A stretch of DNA of 8,168 bases from SIG598 sp045605025 (GCA_045605025.1 JAZUPE010000024.1:1-8168); one strand, 5' to 3'; numbered from the stretch's first letter, positions 1 through 6,464 are shown. Made by a program: numbers and translations. The notes: generated by a model not told the origin, from the letters alone.

Positions 1-94
1 GGTATCTATATCTTCACATGGGAAAAGCTGCGTCAGTATCTTGAGATGGATGAGCTTGACAAGGACAGCTCCAACGACTTCGGCAAGAACATCC
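1..94 (+). repeat. Artefactual duplicate of an internal glgC segment (copy 1)
   Basis: These 94 bases are identical to 196-289, an offset of 195. In frame 1 they encode an internal GlgC stretch (beginning GIYIFTWEKL, ending FGKNI). The reading frame then runs into the adapter at 95 and stops at TAG 106-108. The copy ends exactly where adapter sequence begins, which points to read-through of one short library molecule rather than a genomic tandem duplication. It should not be annotated as a second glgC fragment. Confidence 0.93.
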
Positions 95-178
95 AAGTCG
101 GATCGTAGCCATGTCGTTCTGTGAGCCAAGGAGTTGATTTATGACATTGTCTTCCTAAGACCGCTTGGCCTCCGACTT
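95..178. other. MGI/BGI DNBSEQ sequencing adapter with 10-nt index (contaminant)
   Basis: Bases 95-136 match the 42-nt MGI reverse-read adapter (starts AAGTCGGATCGTAGCC, ends AAGGAGTTG). Bases 147-178 match the reverse complement of the 32-nt forward-read adapter (starts TTGTCTTCCTAAG, ends CCTCCGACTT). The 10 nt between them (137-146, ATTTATGACA) sit where the sample index belongs. The matches are from memory of the published adapter sequences. Both glgC-frame stops here (TAG 106, TGA 142) are therefore artificial. The AAGTCGGA/TCCGACTT inverted ends come from the two adapter arms and are not transposon ends. Confidence 0.96.
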
Positions 179-834
179 GCAACAAGGCTTCCATGGGTAT
201 CTATATCTTCACATGGGAAAAGCTGCGTCAGTATCTTGAGATGGATGAGCTTGACAAGGACAGCTCCAACGACTTCGGCAAGAACATCCTGCCCGCCATG
301 CTCAATGCAGGCGAGACTATGGTCGCCTGGGAATTTGACGGATACTGGAAAGACGTCGGAACCATCGACAGCCTCTGGGAAGCCAACATGGATCTGCTGG
401 ATCCCCGTGTTCCCCTCGATCTGTCTGATCCTTCATGGCACATCTATACCCGCAGCCCGAGCATGCCTCCCCACTATATCTCCAAGGACGCCGAGTGTCA
501 GAACTCTCTCATTGCGGAGGGCTGCTCTATCGAAGGTTCCCTTGAGTTCGCGGTTCTGTTTGCCGGCGTAACGGTGGAAAAGGGCGCACGCGTTACCGAT
601 TCCATCATCATGCCCGGTGCCACCATCAAGGCCGGCGCCACCGTACAGTACGCCATCGTTGCCGAAGACGCAGTCATCGGTGAAGGTGCAGTGGTCGGTC
701 AGCGTCCCGAGAATGTTGAGAATAAGGACGAATGGGGTATCGCAGTCATCGGCAACGGCATTCAGGTGGGTGCAGGAGCAATCGTCCCCGCCAAGGCTAT
801 GATCGACGAGGATGTACCCGCTGCAAAGCAGTGA
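179..834 (+). CDS. glgC: Glucose-1-phosphate adenylyltransferase GlgC, C-terminal part (5' end missing)
   Basis: GlgC makes ADP-glucose from glucose-1-phosphate and ATP, the committed step of bacterial glycogen synthesis in the cytoplasm. About 217 codons are present of a family length near 380-400. The first full native codon is 181, since the adapter occupies everything before 179. ATG 193 is an internal methionine (NKASMGIYIF), not the start. Visible family motifs are SNDFGKNI (about codons 24-32 from ATG 193), GYWKDVGTI (about 50-58) and LWEANMDLL, which close the nucleotidyltransferase domain. A left-handed beta-helix of hexapeptide repeats then runs from about base 480 to the TGA at 832-834. 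The N-terminal GGxGTRL motif and the sugar-phosphate lysine region lie outside the window. It is 31 bases upstream of glgD, in operon order. The gene is probably intact in the organism; its truncation is due to the contig end. Confidence 0.95.
196..289 (+). repeat. Native copy of the duplicated glgC segment (copy 2)
   Basis: Identical to 1-94. This copy continues without a break into the rest of glgC after base 289 and is preceded by in-frame GlgC-like codons for N-K-A-S (181-192), so it is the genuine copy. The implied library insert is 179-289 (111 nt). Confidence 0.93.
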
Positions 835-850
835 CGGTTCAATCCAAAGG

Positions 851-856
851 AAAGGA
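851..856 (+). promoter_or_regulatory. Ribosome binding site setting the glgD start
   Basis: AAAGGA lies 9 bases before ATG 866. The frame is open back to an ATG at 812, inside glgC, but that start has no comparable site and would add 18 residues unlike GlgD. The 866 start is therefore preferred. Confidence 0.75.
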
Positions 857-865
857 CGAGAGATT

Positions 866-1981
866 ATGATAGGCAATAATGTAGTCGGTATTATATTTTC
901 CAATATGCACGACGATCGCCTGCGCGAACTGACCGACGTTCGCACTATGGGTTCGGTTCCCTTCGGCGGACGTTATCGTACAATAGATTTCCAGCTGTCC
1001 AACATGGTCAACTCCGGTGTCACCAAGGTTGGCGTTGTCACCAAGAGCAACTACCAGTCCCTGATGGATCATCTGGGATCCGGTAAGGCATGGGATCTTT
1101 CCAGAAAGAGAGAGGGTCTGTTCATTCTTCCTCCCTTCGGACTGGGCAACGGCGTTTATCAGAGCCGTATCGAGGCTCTTGACGGCATTACCAACTTCCT
1201 GCAGACCTGCAAGGAAGAATACGTCGTCCTGAGCGACTGCCACATCATCTATACCATGGACCTGCGTCCGGTGTTCAACGAGTTTGAAGAGAAGAACGCC
1301 GACATCATGGTCGTTTACAAGAACAGTACCATGCCCGAGGATCTGCCTGACCGCATCCGCTTTGATGTGGGCAGGGGCCGCAAGATCACCGACGTAGTCA
1401 TCGGTGGTGACGTTGACGGCAAGTGCAACTGGGGCATGGGGGTCTATGTCATGCGCAAGAGCTTCCTCATCAAGGTAGTTGCCGAGTGCATCGCACGCAA
1501 CCGTATGGTCTTTGCCCGTGACGTACTCCAGCGCGGCGTGCAGGATTATCGCATCTATGGTTATCGCTACGAGGGATTCACCGGTGTTCTGGGATCCAAG
1601 AAGAGCTTCTTTGAAGCCAACATGGCTCTGACCGATGCTTCCGTCCGTGCTGACCTGTTCCCCAAGGACCGTCCTGTCTACACCAAGGTCCGCGACGAGA
1701 TGCCCACCCGCTATGGTCTGGGTTCCCGCGTGGTCAATTCCATCATCGCTGACGGCTGCCTCATCGAGGGCGACGTGGAGAACTGCGTGCTGTTCCGCGG
1801 CGTGCGAGTTGAAAAGGGCGCAACCCTGCGCAACTGCATCATCATGCAGGATTCCGTAATCGGCAGCAACACCACCCTCAACTTCGTCATCGGCGACAAG
1901 GACGTCGTCTACAAGCCCGGCCGCACTCTGATGGGTTACGAATCCTATCCCGTCTACATCGCCAAGGGCAGCGAAGTCTAA
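866..1981 (+). CDS. glgD: GlgD, regulatory paralogue of ADP-glucose pyrophosphorylase
   Basis: GlgD is a Bacillota paralogue of GlgC; in characterised systems it associates with GlgC and raises its activity, with little activity of its own. The product is 371 residues, normal for GlgD. The stretch VPFGGRYRTIDFQLSNMVNSG (31-51, conserved core FGGRYR at 33-38) is shared with GlgC. The segment SLMDHLGSGKAWDLSRKREG (65-84) is a GlgD hallmark. The GlgC ATP-binding GGxGTRL loop is replaced by a segment around 10-21 (IIFSNMHDDRLREL), fitting a non-catalytic role. A beta-helix domain covers about 270-345. Start ATG 866 is supported by AAAGGA 9 bases upstream. It lies between glgC and glgA with only 18 bases before glgA, so it is surely co-transcribed. 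Confidence 0.95.
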   Translation: MIGNNVVGIIFSNMHDDRLRELTDVRTMGSVPFGGRYRTIDFQLSNMVNSGVTKVGVVTKSNYQSLMDHLGSGKAWDLSRKREGLFILPPFGLGNGVYQSRIEALDGITNFLQTCKEEYVVLSDCHIIYTMDLRPVFNEFEEKNADIMVVYKNSTMPEDLPDRIRFDVGRGRKITDVVIGGDVDGKCNWGMGVYVMRKSFLIKVVAECIARNRMVFARDVLQRGVQDYRIYGYRYEGFTGVLGSKKSFFEANMALTDASVRADLFPKDRPVYTKVRDEMPTRYGLGSRVVNSIIADGCLIEGDVENCVLFRGVRVEKGATLRNCIIMQDSVIGSNTTLNFVIGDKDVVYKPGRTLMGYESYPVYIAKGSEV

Positions 1982-1984
1982 GAT

Positions 1985-1991
1985 AAGGAGG
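1985..1991 (+). promoter_or_regulatory. Strong ribosome binding site of glgA
   Basis: AAGGAGG is a near-perfect Shine-Dalgarno sequence, 8 bases before ATG 2000, within the 18-base glgD-glgA gap. Confidence 0.85.
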
Positions 1992-1999
1992 AACAGAAC

Positions 2000-3430
2000 A
2001 TGAAGGTTCTTTATGTTGCCAGCGAGGCTCAGCCTTTTGCTGCGTCGGGCGGACTTGCCGACGTTGCCGGCAGTCTCCCTACCGCCATGCGCCAGCGCCT
2101 CATCGGCTGCCGCGTGGTCATGCCTCTCTACGAAAGTGTCCCTCAGGAGCTGCGCGATAATATGCAGTTCCTCACCAGCCTGTCGGTGCCAGTTGCATGG
2201 CGCAGACAGTACTGCGGCGTTTTCGAGGCCAAGGTGGGCAACGTGATCTACTACCTGCTGGATAACCAGTATTATTTCAAGCGCAAGGGTCTGTACGGCC
2301 ATTATGACGACGCTGAGCGTTTCGCTTTCTTCTCCCGTGCCGTGCTGGAAATGCTGCCCTACATCGATTTCAAGCCCGATGTCATCAACGCCAATGACTG
2401 GCAGGCCGCCCTTGTGCCCATCTACTACGATATGTTCTACACTCACAACGAGTGGTACTACGGCATAAAGACGGTCTTCACCATCCATAACATTCAGTAT
2501 CAGGGCAAGTACGGTCTTGAGCTGTGCGAGGATGTCTTTGGTATCCCAAATGACCGCCGCCACATCGTCGAGTACGACAGCTGCCTGAACCTGATGAAGG
2601 GCGCTATCGAGACTGCTCATAAGGTCACCACCGTCAGCCCCACCTATGCCGAGGAAATTCTCGACCCGTGGTTCTCTCACGGTCTTGACCCCATCCTGCG
2701 TGAGCGTTCATGGAAGCTGGCAGGTATTCTCAACGGTATCGACACCGTTTCCTACGATCCTGCCGCCGACGGCATGATCTACCGCAAGTATGACACCGAG
2801 ACCTTCGCAGAGGGTAAGGCGGAAAATAAGCGCGAGCTGCAGAAACGCCTGTTCCTGCCCGAACGTCCCGACGTACCTCTCATCGGTATGGTCACCCGAA
2901 TGGTCGGTCACAAGGGTCTTGACCTCATCCGCGAGGTGCTGGACGAGCTGCTGTACAACAACGACGTGCAGTTTGTCATCCTCGGCTCCGGTGACTGGGA
3001 GTACGAAACCTTCTTCCGCGAGATGCAGGATCGCCACAAGGATAAACTGGTTGCCTGCTTCGGCTTCGTGCCCGAGCTTTCCAGAAAGATCTACGCCGGC
3101 TCTGATATCTTCCTGATGCCTTCCAAGAGCGAGCCTTGCGGTCTTTCCCAGATGATCGCCCTGCGCTACGGTTCCATTCCTATCGTGCGCGAGACCGGTG
3201 GTCTGAAGGACTCCGTCCGTGACAGCGGCGACGGCGAAGGCACAGGCTTCACCTTCAAGAGCTACAACGGCCGCGATATGCTCTACTGCATCGAGCGCGC
3301 CCTCAAGGGTTACGCCGACAAGGAAGGCTGGCCCATTCTGGTTAAGCGCGCCATGGAGGAGGACAACAGCTGGGGCAAGAGTGCCAACACCTATATCCGT
3401 ATGTACAAGAGCCTCATCAAGGGCGAGTAA
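2000..3430 (+). CDS. glgA: Glycogen synthase GlgA (ADP-glucose-dependent, GT5)
   Basis: GlgA transfers glucose from ADP-glucose to the non-reducing end of an alpha-1,4-glucan. The 476 residues match the family length. The N-terminal GT-B domain begins with KVLYVASEAQPF and SGGLADVAGSLP (16-27), and carries TIHNIQYQG (161-169), whose H163 corresponds to the catalytic-region histidine. The C-terminal domain has TRMVGHKGLDLI (299-310), with R300 and K305 at the nucleotide-sugar phosphate positions known from E. coli. It also has SKSEPCGLSQ (375-384), containing the conserved E378, followed by the TGGL loop (399-402). Oddly, the KTGG lysine (K15 in E. coli) is alanine, and the usual H-x-H/N-D-W is NANDW (130-134). 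I infer these mark a clostridial subtype, not inactivation, because all other motifs are kept. It is the last gene of the glgCDA operon and is followed by a hairpin. Confidence 0.96.
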   Translation: MKVLYVASEAQPFAASGGLADVAGSLPTAMRQRLIGCRVVMPLYESVPQELRDNMQFLTSLSVPVAWRRQYCGVFEAKVGNVIYYLLDNQYYFKRKGLYGHYDDAERFAFFSRAVLEMLPYIDFKPDVINANDWQAALVPIYYDMFYTHNEWYYGIKTVFTIHNIQYQGKYGLELCEDVFGIPNDRRHIVEYDSCLNLMKGAIETAHKVTTVSPTYAEEILDPWFSHGLDPILRERSWKLAGILNGIDTVSYDPAADGMIYRKYDTETFAEGKAENKRELQKRLFLPERPDVPLIGMVTRMVGHKGLDLIREVLDELLYNNDVQFVILGSGDWEYETFFREMQDRHKDKLVACFGFVPELSRKIYAGSDIFLMPSKSEPCGLSQMIALRYGSIPIVRETGGLKDSVRDSGDGEGTGFTFKSYNGRDMLYCIERALKGYADKEGWPILVKRAMEEDNSWGKSANTYIRMYKSLIKGE

Positions 3431-3454
3431 TCGGATTATTCCCATCAGTTATTC

Positions 3455-3499
3455 TGCGCCCGAATCTTCTCATCAGTGGGACGGTTCGGGCGCATTATT
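3455..3499 (+). terminator. Hairpin terminator after glgA
   Basis: TGCGCCCGAA (3455-3464) pairs perfectly with TTCGGGCGCA (3485-3494), a 10-bp G+C-rich stem. The 20-base loop can add a T-G and a C-G pair. The stem is followed only by TTATTC, a weak U-run, so termination may be partial and allow read-through into the flavoprotein genes, for which I see no convincing promoter of their own. Confidence 0.65.
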
Positions 3500-3517
3500 C
3501 CGTGGAGAAATTATATT

Positions 3518-4003
3518 ATGACACTGTTAATCACCGATATAGCCCCATCAAACCTCCAACTTCCCGCCGACTGCAAGGTGGTTGCCGCAACCGAAGAGCG
3601 CGCACACTGTGTCGGGTGCTTCGGCTGCTGGGTAAAAACACCGGGCGAGTGCGTCATAAAAGATGACATCAGCCGCCACGGTGCCGATATGGCCTGCTGC
3701 GACCGGCTGGTCATCGTCAGCCGCTGTGTCTACGGCGGCTATTCCCCTGCGGTCAAGCGCGTAGTGGATCGCTCCATTCCTTATATCCACCCGAATTTCA
3801 CCACAGTAGATGGTGAGATGCACCACCGCAAGCGCTATGAGCACACCTTCGACATCGAGGTGCATTTCTACGGAGAAATTACCGAGGGCGAGCGGCAGAC
3901 TGCGCAGAAGCTGGTAAAAGCCAACAGTGACAATTTATACGGAAGGTCGGTAAAGGTCTCCTTTTATGACACACCGAACCGGGTAGGGGAGGTGCAGCTG
4001 TGA
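3518..4003 (+). CDS. Flavodoxin/NADPH-dependent FMN reductase-like protein with a four-Cys cluster, no phosphate loop
   Basis: The protein has 161 residues. The motif CVGCFGCW...GECVIKDD (C31, C34, C37, C45) is typical of the iron-sulfur flavoprotein/NADPH-dependent FMN reductase family, and VYGGYSPAVKRVVDRS (71-86) matches its flavin-site strand and helix. Family members normally open with a GSPRKxSNT-type FMN phosphate loop plus a helix before the cysteines. Here strand MTLLITD runs to the cluster through only about 23 residues and that loop is absent. Start ATG 3518 follows TGGAGA (3503-3508); a longer frame to ATG 3476 would begin inside the terminator hairpin region. It overlaps the next gene by 4 bases. 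The likely role is redox or electron transfer, perhaps as partner of the next protein; the substrate is unknown. Confidence 0.75.
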   Translation: MTLLITDIAPSNLQLPADCKVVAATEERAHCVGCFGCWVKTPGECVIKDDISRHGADMACCDRLVIVSRCVYGGYSPAVKRVVDRSIPYIHPNFTTVDGEMHHRKRYEHTFDIEVHFYGEITEGERQTAQKLVKANSDNLYGRSVKVSFYDTPNRVGEVQL

Positions 4004-4626
4004 ATATCCTGATGATTACCGGCAGTCCAAAGAAAAACAGCAGCGCAAGCAAATCCATTCTGCTTGGTCTGGAACAATACCTGAAAGGCATGAACGCTGA
4101 GTACATCATTACCCACGCTCATTCACTCGATTCAGATCTGGTGGATAAGGCCGCCGGCTGTGATGTTCTGGTGCTGGCGTTTCCGCTGTATGTGGATGGC
4201 ATCCCTTCCCACCTGCTGCAGGTTATGGAGCGTATGGAACACTCACACTGCATACGGGAACACACGCCGGTCTACGCTATCGTCAACGGCGGATTCTATG
4301 AGGGTGAGCAGTGCGACCTTGCCCTCGAAATGGCAAATCACTGGTGCCGGCGCTGCAACGCAAAATGGGGTGGCGGTCTTGGGTTCGGCGGAGGCGGCGG
4401 TCTGGCGATGATGGATATGGCGCCTATGGGATACGGTCCCAAGAAGAATCTTGGCAATGCGCTGCAGGACATAGCGAACAGCATTGTCAGTGGTAAAGGC
4501 TGGGATTATCACTTCGCCTCGGTGAATTTTCCTGCGTTTATGTATAAACTGGGAGCGCAGTCCATGTGGCGCGGTATGGCAAAATCCAACGGCCTCAAGC
4601 GCAAAGACCTGTCAAAACGCCTGTAG
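4000..4626 (+). CDS. Flavodoxin-family NAD(P)H-dependent oxidoreductase
   Basis: The protein has 208 residues. The N-terminus MNILMITGSPKKNSSASKS holds a clear flavodoxin-fold FMN phosphate-binding loop (GSPKKNSSASKS, 8-19). It is followed by strand VLVLAFPLYVDGIPSHLL (56-73), the usual flavin-contacting region, and strand PVYAIVNGGFYEG (90-102). A glycine-rich stretch lies at 124-134. It lacks the CxxCxxC cluster of its neighbour. The GTG start at 4000 overlaps the previous stop (GTGA), and AGGGGAGG (3985-3992) lies 7 bases upstream, so translation is coupled. ATG 4012 is a less likely in-frame alternative. The protein is probably cytosolic and FMN-dependent; substrate unknown. A strong terminator ends the unit. 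Confidence 0.82.
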   Translation: MNILMITGSPKKNSSASKSILLGLEQYLKGMNAEYIITHAHSLDSDLVDKAAGCDVLVLAFPLYVDGIPSHLLQVMERMEHSHCIREHTPVYAIVNGGFYEGEQCDLALEMANHWCRRCNAKWGGGLGFGGGGGLAMMDMAPMGYGPKKNLGNALQDIANSIVSGKGWDYHFASVNFPAFMYKLGAQSMWRGMAKSNGLKRKDLSKRL

Positions 4627-4668
4627 AAAAATTCTGTAGAAAGCTGAAAATATTGCATGAATATAACG

Positions 4669-4709
4669 AAATCGCCCGCACTGGAAAACCTGCGGGCGAT
4701 TTTCTTTTG
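4669..4709 (+). terminator. Strong intrinsic terminator after the flavoprotein pair
   Basis: AAATCGCCCGCA (4669-4680) and TGCGGGCGATTT (4691-4702) form a perfect 12-bp stem with a 10-base loop. The run TTTTCTTTTG follows. The A-rich 5' arm also makes it plausible on the minus strand, but no minus-strand gene needs it. Confidence 0.93.
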
Positions 4710-4761
4710 TGTGCATTATACACTAAAAAATAGATGTGATACCGTGCAAACTCAACAAGGG

Positions 4762-4803
4762 TACGATATTCTTAAAAAACAGTAAAAAAGGCTTAATATC
4801 GTA
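4762..4803. repeat. Inverted repeat with phased A-tracts in the spacer
   Basis: TACGATATT (4762-4770) and AATATCGTA (4795-4803) are perfect 9-bp inverted copies, 24 bases apart. The spacer contains two A6 tracts (4774-4779 and 4784-4789) that start exactly 10 bases apart, one helical turn, which favours bent DNA. It lies about 40-80 bases upstream of the -35 box at 4840. A regulator binding site is possible but unproven. Confidence 0.4.
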
Positions 4804-4816
4804 ACAAATCTGTTAC
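4801..4816. promoter_or_regulatory. Palindrome, candidate operator
   Basis: GTAACA-AATC-TGTTAC is a perfect 6-bp inverted repeat with a 4-base centre, the size of a typical dimeric repressor or activator site. It ends 23 bases before the -35 box of the membrane-protein promoter and shares bases 4801-4803 with the larger upstream inverted repeat. No regulator is encoded nearby. Confidence 0.4.
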
Positions 4817-4839
4817 AGATCATATGTCAGCTTTGTTTC

Positions 4840-4868
4840 TTGACTAATATTTCTGATTGTGGCATATT
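4840..4868 (+). promoter_or_regulatory. Sigma-70-type promoter of the membrane-protein gene
   Basis: The -35 box TTGACT (4840-4845) is separated by 17 bases from CATATT (4863-4868), matching 5/6 and 4/6 of consensus. Transcription would start near 4875. This lies downstream of the TTG at 4857, which therefore cannot be the start codon from this promoter and supports ATG 4938. Confidence 0.6.
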
Positions 4869-4902
4869 ACTGCTCTGAGAGAAAGAAATCAATGTATTTG
4901 TT

Positions 4903-4920
4903 TCCGGCATCTGAGCCGGA
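4903..4920 (+). promoter_or_regulatory. Leader hairpin before the membrane-protein gene
   Basis: TCCGGC (4903-4908) pairs with GCCGGA (4915-4920) around a 6-base loop, just upstream of the GAGGG ribosome binding site (4923-4927) for ATG 4938. It might affect ribosome access or mRNA stability. With the terminator, two inverted repeats and promoter, it accounts for the structure I can see in the 311-base non-coding stretch 4627-4937. Confidence 0.4.
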
Positions 4921-4937
4921 CTGAGGGTAATTCTGCC

Positions 4938-6365
4938 ATGATAAACAAATGCCGAAATTACACCGCGGGGATCATCTCAGGGGAATGGTATACGCCGTCA
5001 TTGCTGCTTTTAACCATGCTATGCATGAGCACCGGGTTTAACCTGCCGGTTGCGCTGCTGCACGGAGTTATCGCCGCGTGGGTGCTGACCTTTTCCGATG
5101 ACACTCTTGCCGCGCTGTGCCCGATCATGTTTGCCGTTATGAGTCTTACGACTTACTACAGTGACTATTTCGCGCTGCTTGAATACGCATGGATGCTGAT
5201 TCCGGTGGCATGTGCGCTGATGATACACGTCTTTGCCTATCGCGGAGAGGGGCTAACGGGCGGCAGATCGTTGCCCTGTCTGATTGCCGTAAGCCTGTCA
5301 CTGGTTCTGGGCGGCATAGGATCAATCTCCTCAGCGGAATATTTCAGCGGGCTGTCGTTTTACTATATCTTCGGACTGGGCGGAGGTCTTGTGCTGCTTT
5401 ATCTGCTTGTGGGCTCAAGATTATCCCGCAAGCGCAATTACGATATAGTCGAGCGGTTTGCCGAGATGCTGTACGGTATGGCTCTGCTTGCTGCACTGCT
5501 GATTGCTCTGTTTTATTTGGAAAACTGGCACAGCCTGATGCAGGATTTCAAAACCCCGTTCATTCCCTACCGTAATTTCTGCACCACAATCATGCTTTTC
5601 GGTATGCCGATGAGCTGCCTGTTCGTGCGCAAAAACAGCCTCCACCTTTTCGGCATGGTGTTTATCTACACTTTCATGCTGTGCGGCGGGTCACGCAGCG
5701 CAATGCTTTTCGGCACACTGGAGTTAATTCTGTGCCTTGGATATATTTACGTCAGCCATACGGAAAAACGCCGTGAGTACAGAATGATCGCAATGTTTTC
5801 TGCGCTTCCGGTTATGCTGGTGTGTCTATGGCTTCTGGATACCTTTTTCCTCGGAGAGACCGGCAGACTGAGTCAGCAATTCATCCGTCCGAATGAAGCC
5901 CGGCATGGTTTCTACCGTCAGGGAGTGCTGGATTTCCTCGCGCGTCCGGTTTTCGGCTACGGTATAGCCAACATGAAGAACGCGGATATCTATAAAGGGA
6001 TTAACGGCAGTATTATTTTTTATCACAACGCGATACTGCAGGTGATGGGCTCGCTGGGGCTGGTTGGATGCGCCGCCTATCTCTGGCAGCTGTGCACACG
6101 GGTGCGTCTGCTGTGGGAGAAGCGCCGCAAAGATGCCTTTGTTATGTCTATCTCCTACGTTGGCATACTGCTCATGTCTATGACCAATCCCGGCCTTTTC
6201 TGCCCAATGCCTACCGCGGTATTACTGGTGGTCATGTTTGCTGTGGTGGAGCACGAAAACAGCCCCGTGCGTATCTGTGTTCGCAACACGCCCTATCGTC
6301 ACGCAGGATCCTCGGGACGTGCCGCCCGTGCGGGAGCGTTCACCGCAGGTGCCCCCAATCGCTGA
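4938..6365 (+). CDS. Polytopic membrane protein, O-antigen ligase/Wzy polymerase-like
   Basis: The protein has 475 residues with about 12-14 hydrophobic segments (roughly 20-35, 38-52, 57-73, 83-100, 112-130, 140-160, 178-196, 214-230, 235-250, 255-272, 284-305, 363-385, 402-417, 424-436). The C-terminal half follows the Wzy_C/O-antigen ligase pattern: GGSRSA (250-255), then an outer loop with EARHGFYRQGVLDFLARP (320-337) and FGYG (339-342), then YHNAILQVMGSLGLVG (362-377). Such proteins join or polymerise lipid-linked glycans at the outer membrane face; in a Gram-positive they may act on cell-wall or exopolysaccharide. Start ATG 4938 has GAGGG at 4923-4927 and lies below the inferred transcription start. 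It stands alone, with no glycosyltransferases nearby, so its substrate cannot be guessed. The last 35 residues form a basic, Ala/Gly-rich tail. Confidence 0.72.
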   Translation: MINKCRNYTAGIISGEWYTPSLLLLTMLCMSTGFNLPVALLHGVIAAWVLTFSDDTLAALCPIMFAVMSLTTYYSDYFALLEYAWMLIPVACALMIHVFAYRGEGLTGGRSLPCLIAVSLSLVLGGIGSISSAEYFSGLSFYYIFGLGGGLVLLYLLVGSRLSRKRNYDIVERFAEMLYGMALLAALLIALFYLENWHSLMQDFKTPFIPYRNFCTTIMLFGMPMSCLFVRKNSLHLFGMVFIYTFMLCGGSRSAMLFGTLELILCLGYIYVSHTEKRREYRMIAMFSALPVMLVCLWLLDTFFLGETGRLSQQFIRPNEARHGFYRQGVLDFLARPVFGYGIANMKNADIYKGINGSIIFYHNAILQVMGSLGLVGCAAYLWQLCTRVRLLWEKRRKDAFVMSISYVGILLMSMTNPGLFCPMPTAVLLVVMFAVVEHENSPVRICVRNTPYRHAGSSGRAARAGAFTAGAPNR

Positions 6366-6378
6366 TCTGCGCCATATC

Positions 6379-6411
6379 AAGCCGCTGCGGCAATGTCTCG
6401 CGGCGGCTTTT
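6379..6411 (+). terminator. Intrinsic terminator after the membrane-protein gene
   Basis: Bases 6379-6390 (AAGCCGCTGCGG) pair with 6398-6409 (ending GGCGGCTT), with one internal T-G and one terminal G-T wobble, a 7-base loop, and a short run of four T (6408-6411). It begins 14 bases after the stop codon and ends 4 bases before the next -35 box, insulating the two units. Confidence 0.8.
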
Positions 6412-6415
6412 CGCG

Positions 6416-6444
6416 TTGACAACGAATCAAGCAGAGTATATAAT
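6416..6444 (+). promoter_or_regulatory. Perfect consensus sigma-70-type promoter
   Basis: TTGACA (6416-6421), a 17-base spacer and TATAAT (6439-6444) match the consensus at all 12 box positions with the ideal spacing. Transcription would start near 6451, right at the AGGGAG ribosome binding site (6452-6457), leaving a leader of only about 15 bases before ATG 6465. Confidence 0.92.
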
Positions 6445-6464
6445 CTTCAGCAGGGAGTGATGTT

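Noticed and set aside
95..178. Small inverted-repeat element (AAGTCGGA...TCCGACTT) inserted in glgC
   Set aside because: The inverted ends are the shared ends of the two sequencing adapter arms, and the interior matches adapter plus index.
134..571. 145-codon plus-strand open frame beginning in the adapter
   Set aside because: It starts in synthetic sequence and then runs out of frame through glgC, giving a Ser/Thr/Pro-rich product typical of a shadow frame.
1..834. glgC as a pseudogene or tandem duplication
   Set aside because: Both in-frame stops lie in adapter sequence, and the duplication ends exactly at the adapter boundary. The frame from 179 onward is intact and conserved.
839..2680. 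613-codon open frame on the minus strand opposite glgD and glgA
   Set aside because: It mirrors two confidently identified genes, its product has no recognisable motif, and long antisense frames are a common by-product of G/C-ending codons. The 245-codon minus-strand frame at 2708-3445 is rejected for the same reason.
4621..4642. Direct repeat CTGTAGAAA (4621-4629 and 4634-4642) over the stop of the second flavoprotein gene
   Set aside because: Only two 9-base copies in A-rich sequence; this can occur by chance and has no flanking structure.
4857..4937. TTG start giving a 27-residue N-terminal extension of the membrane protein
   Set aside because: The TTG lies within the promoter spacer, upstream of the inferred transcription start, has no ribosome binding site, and the extension is not hydrophobic like a signal.
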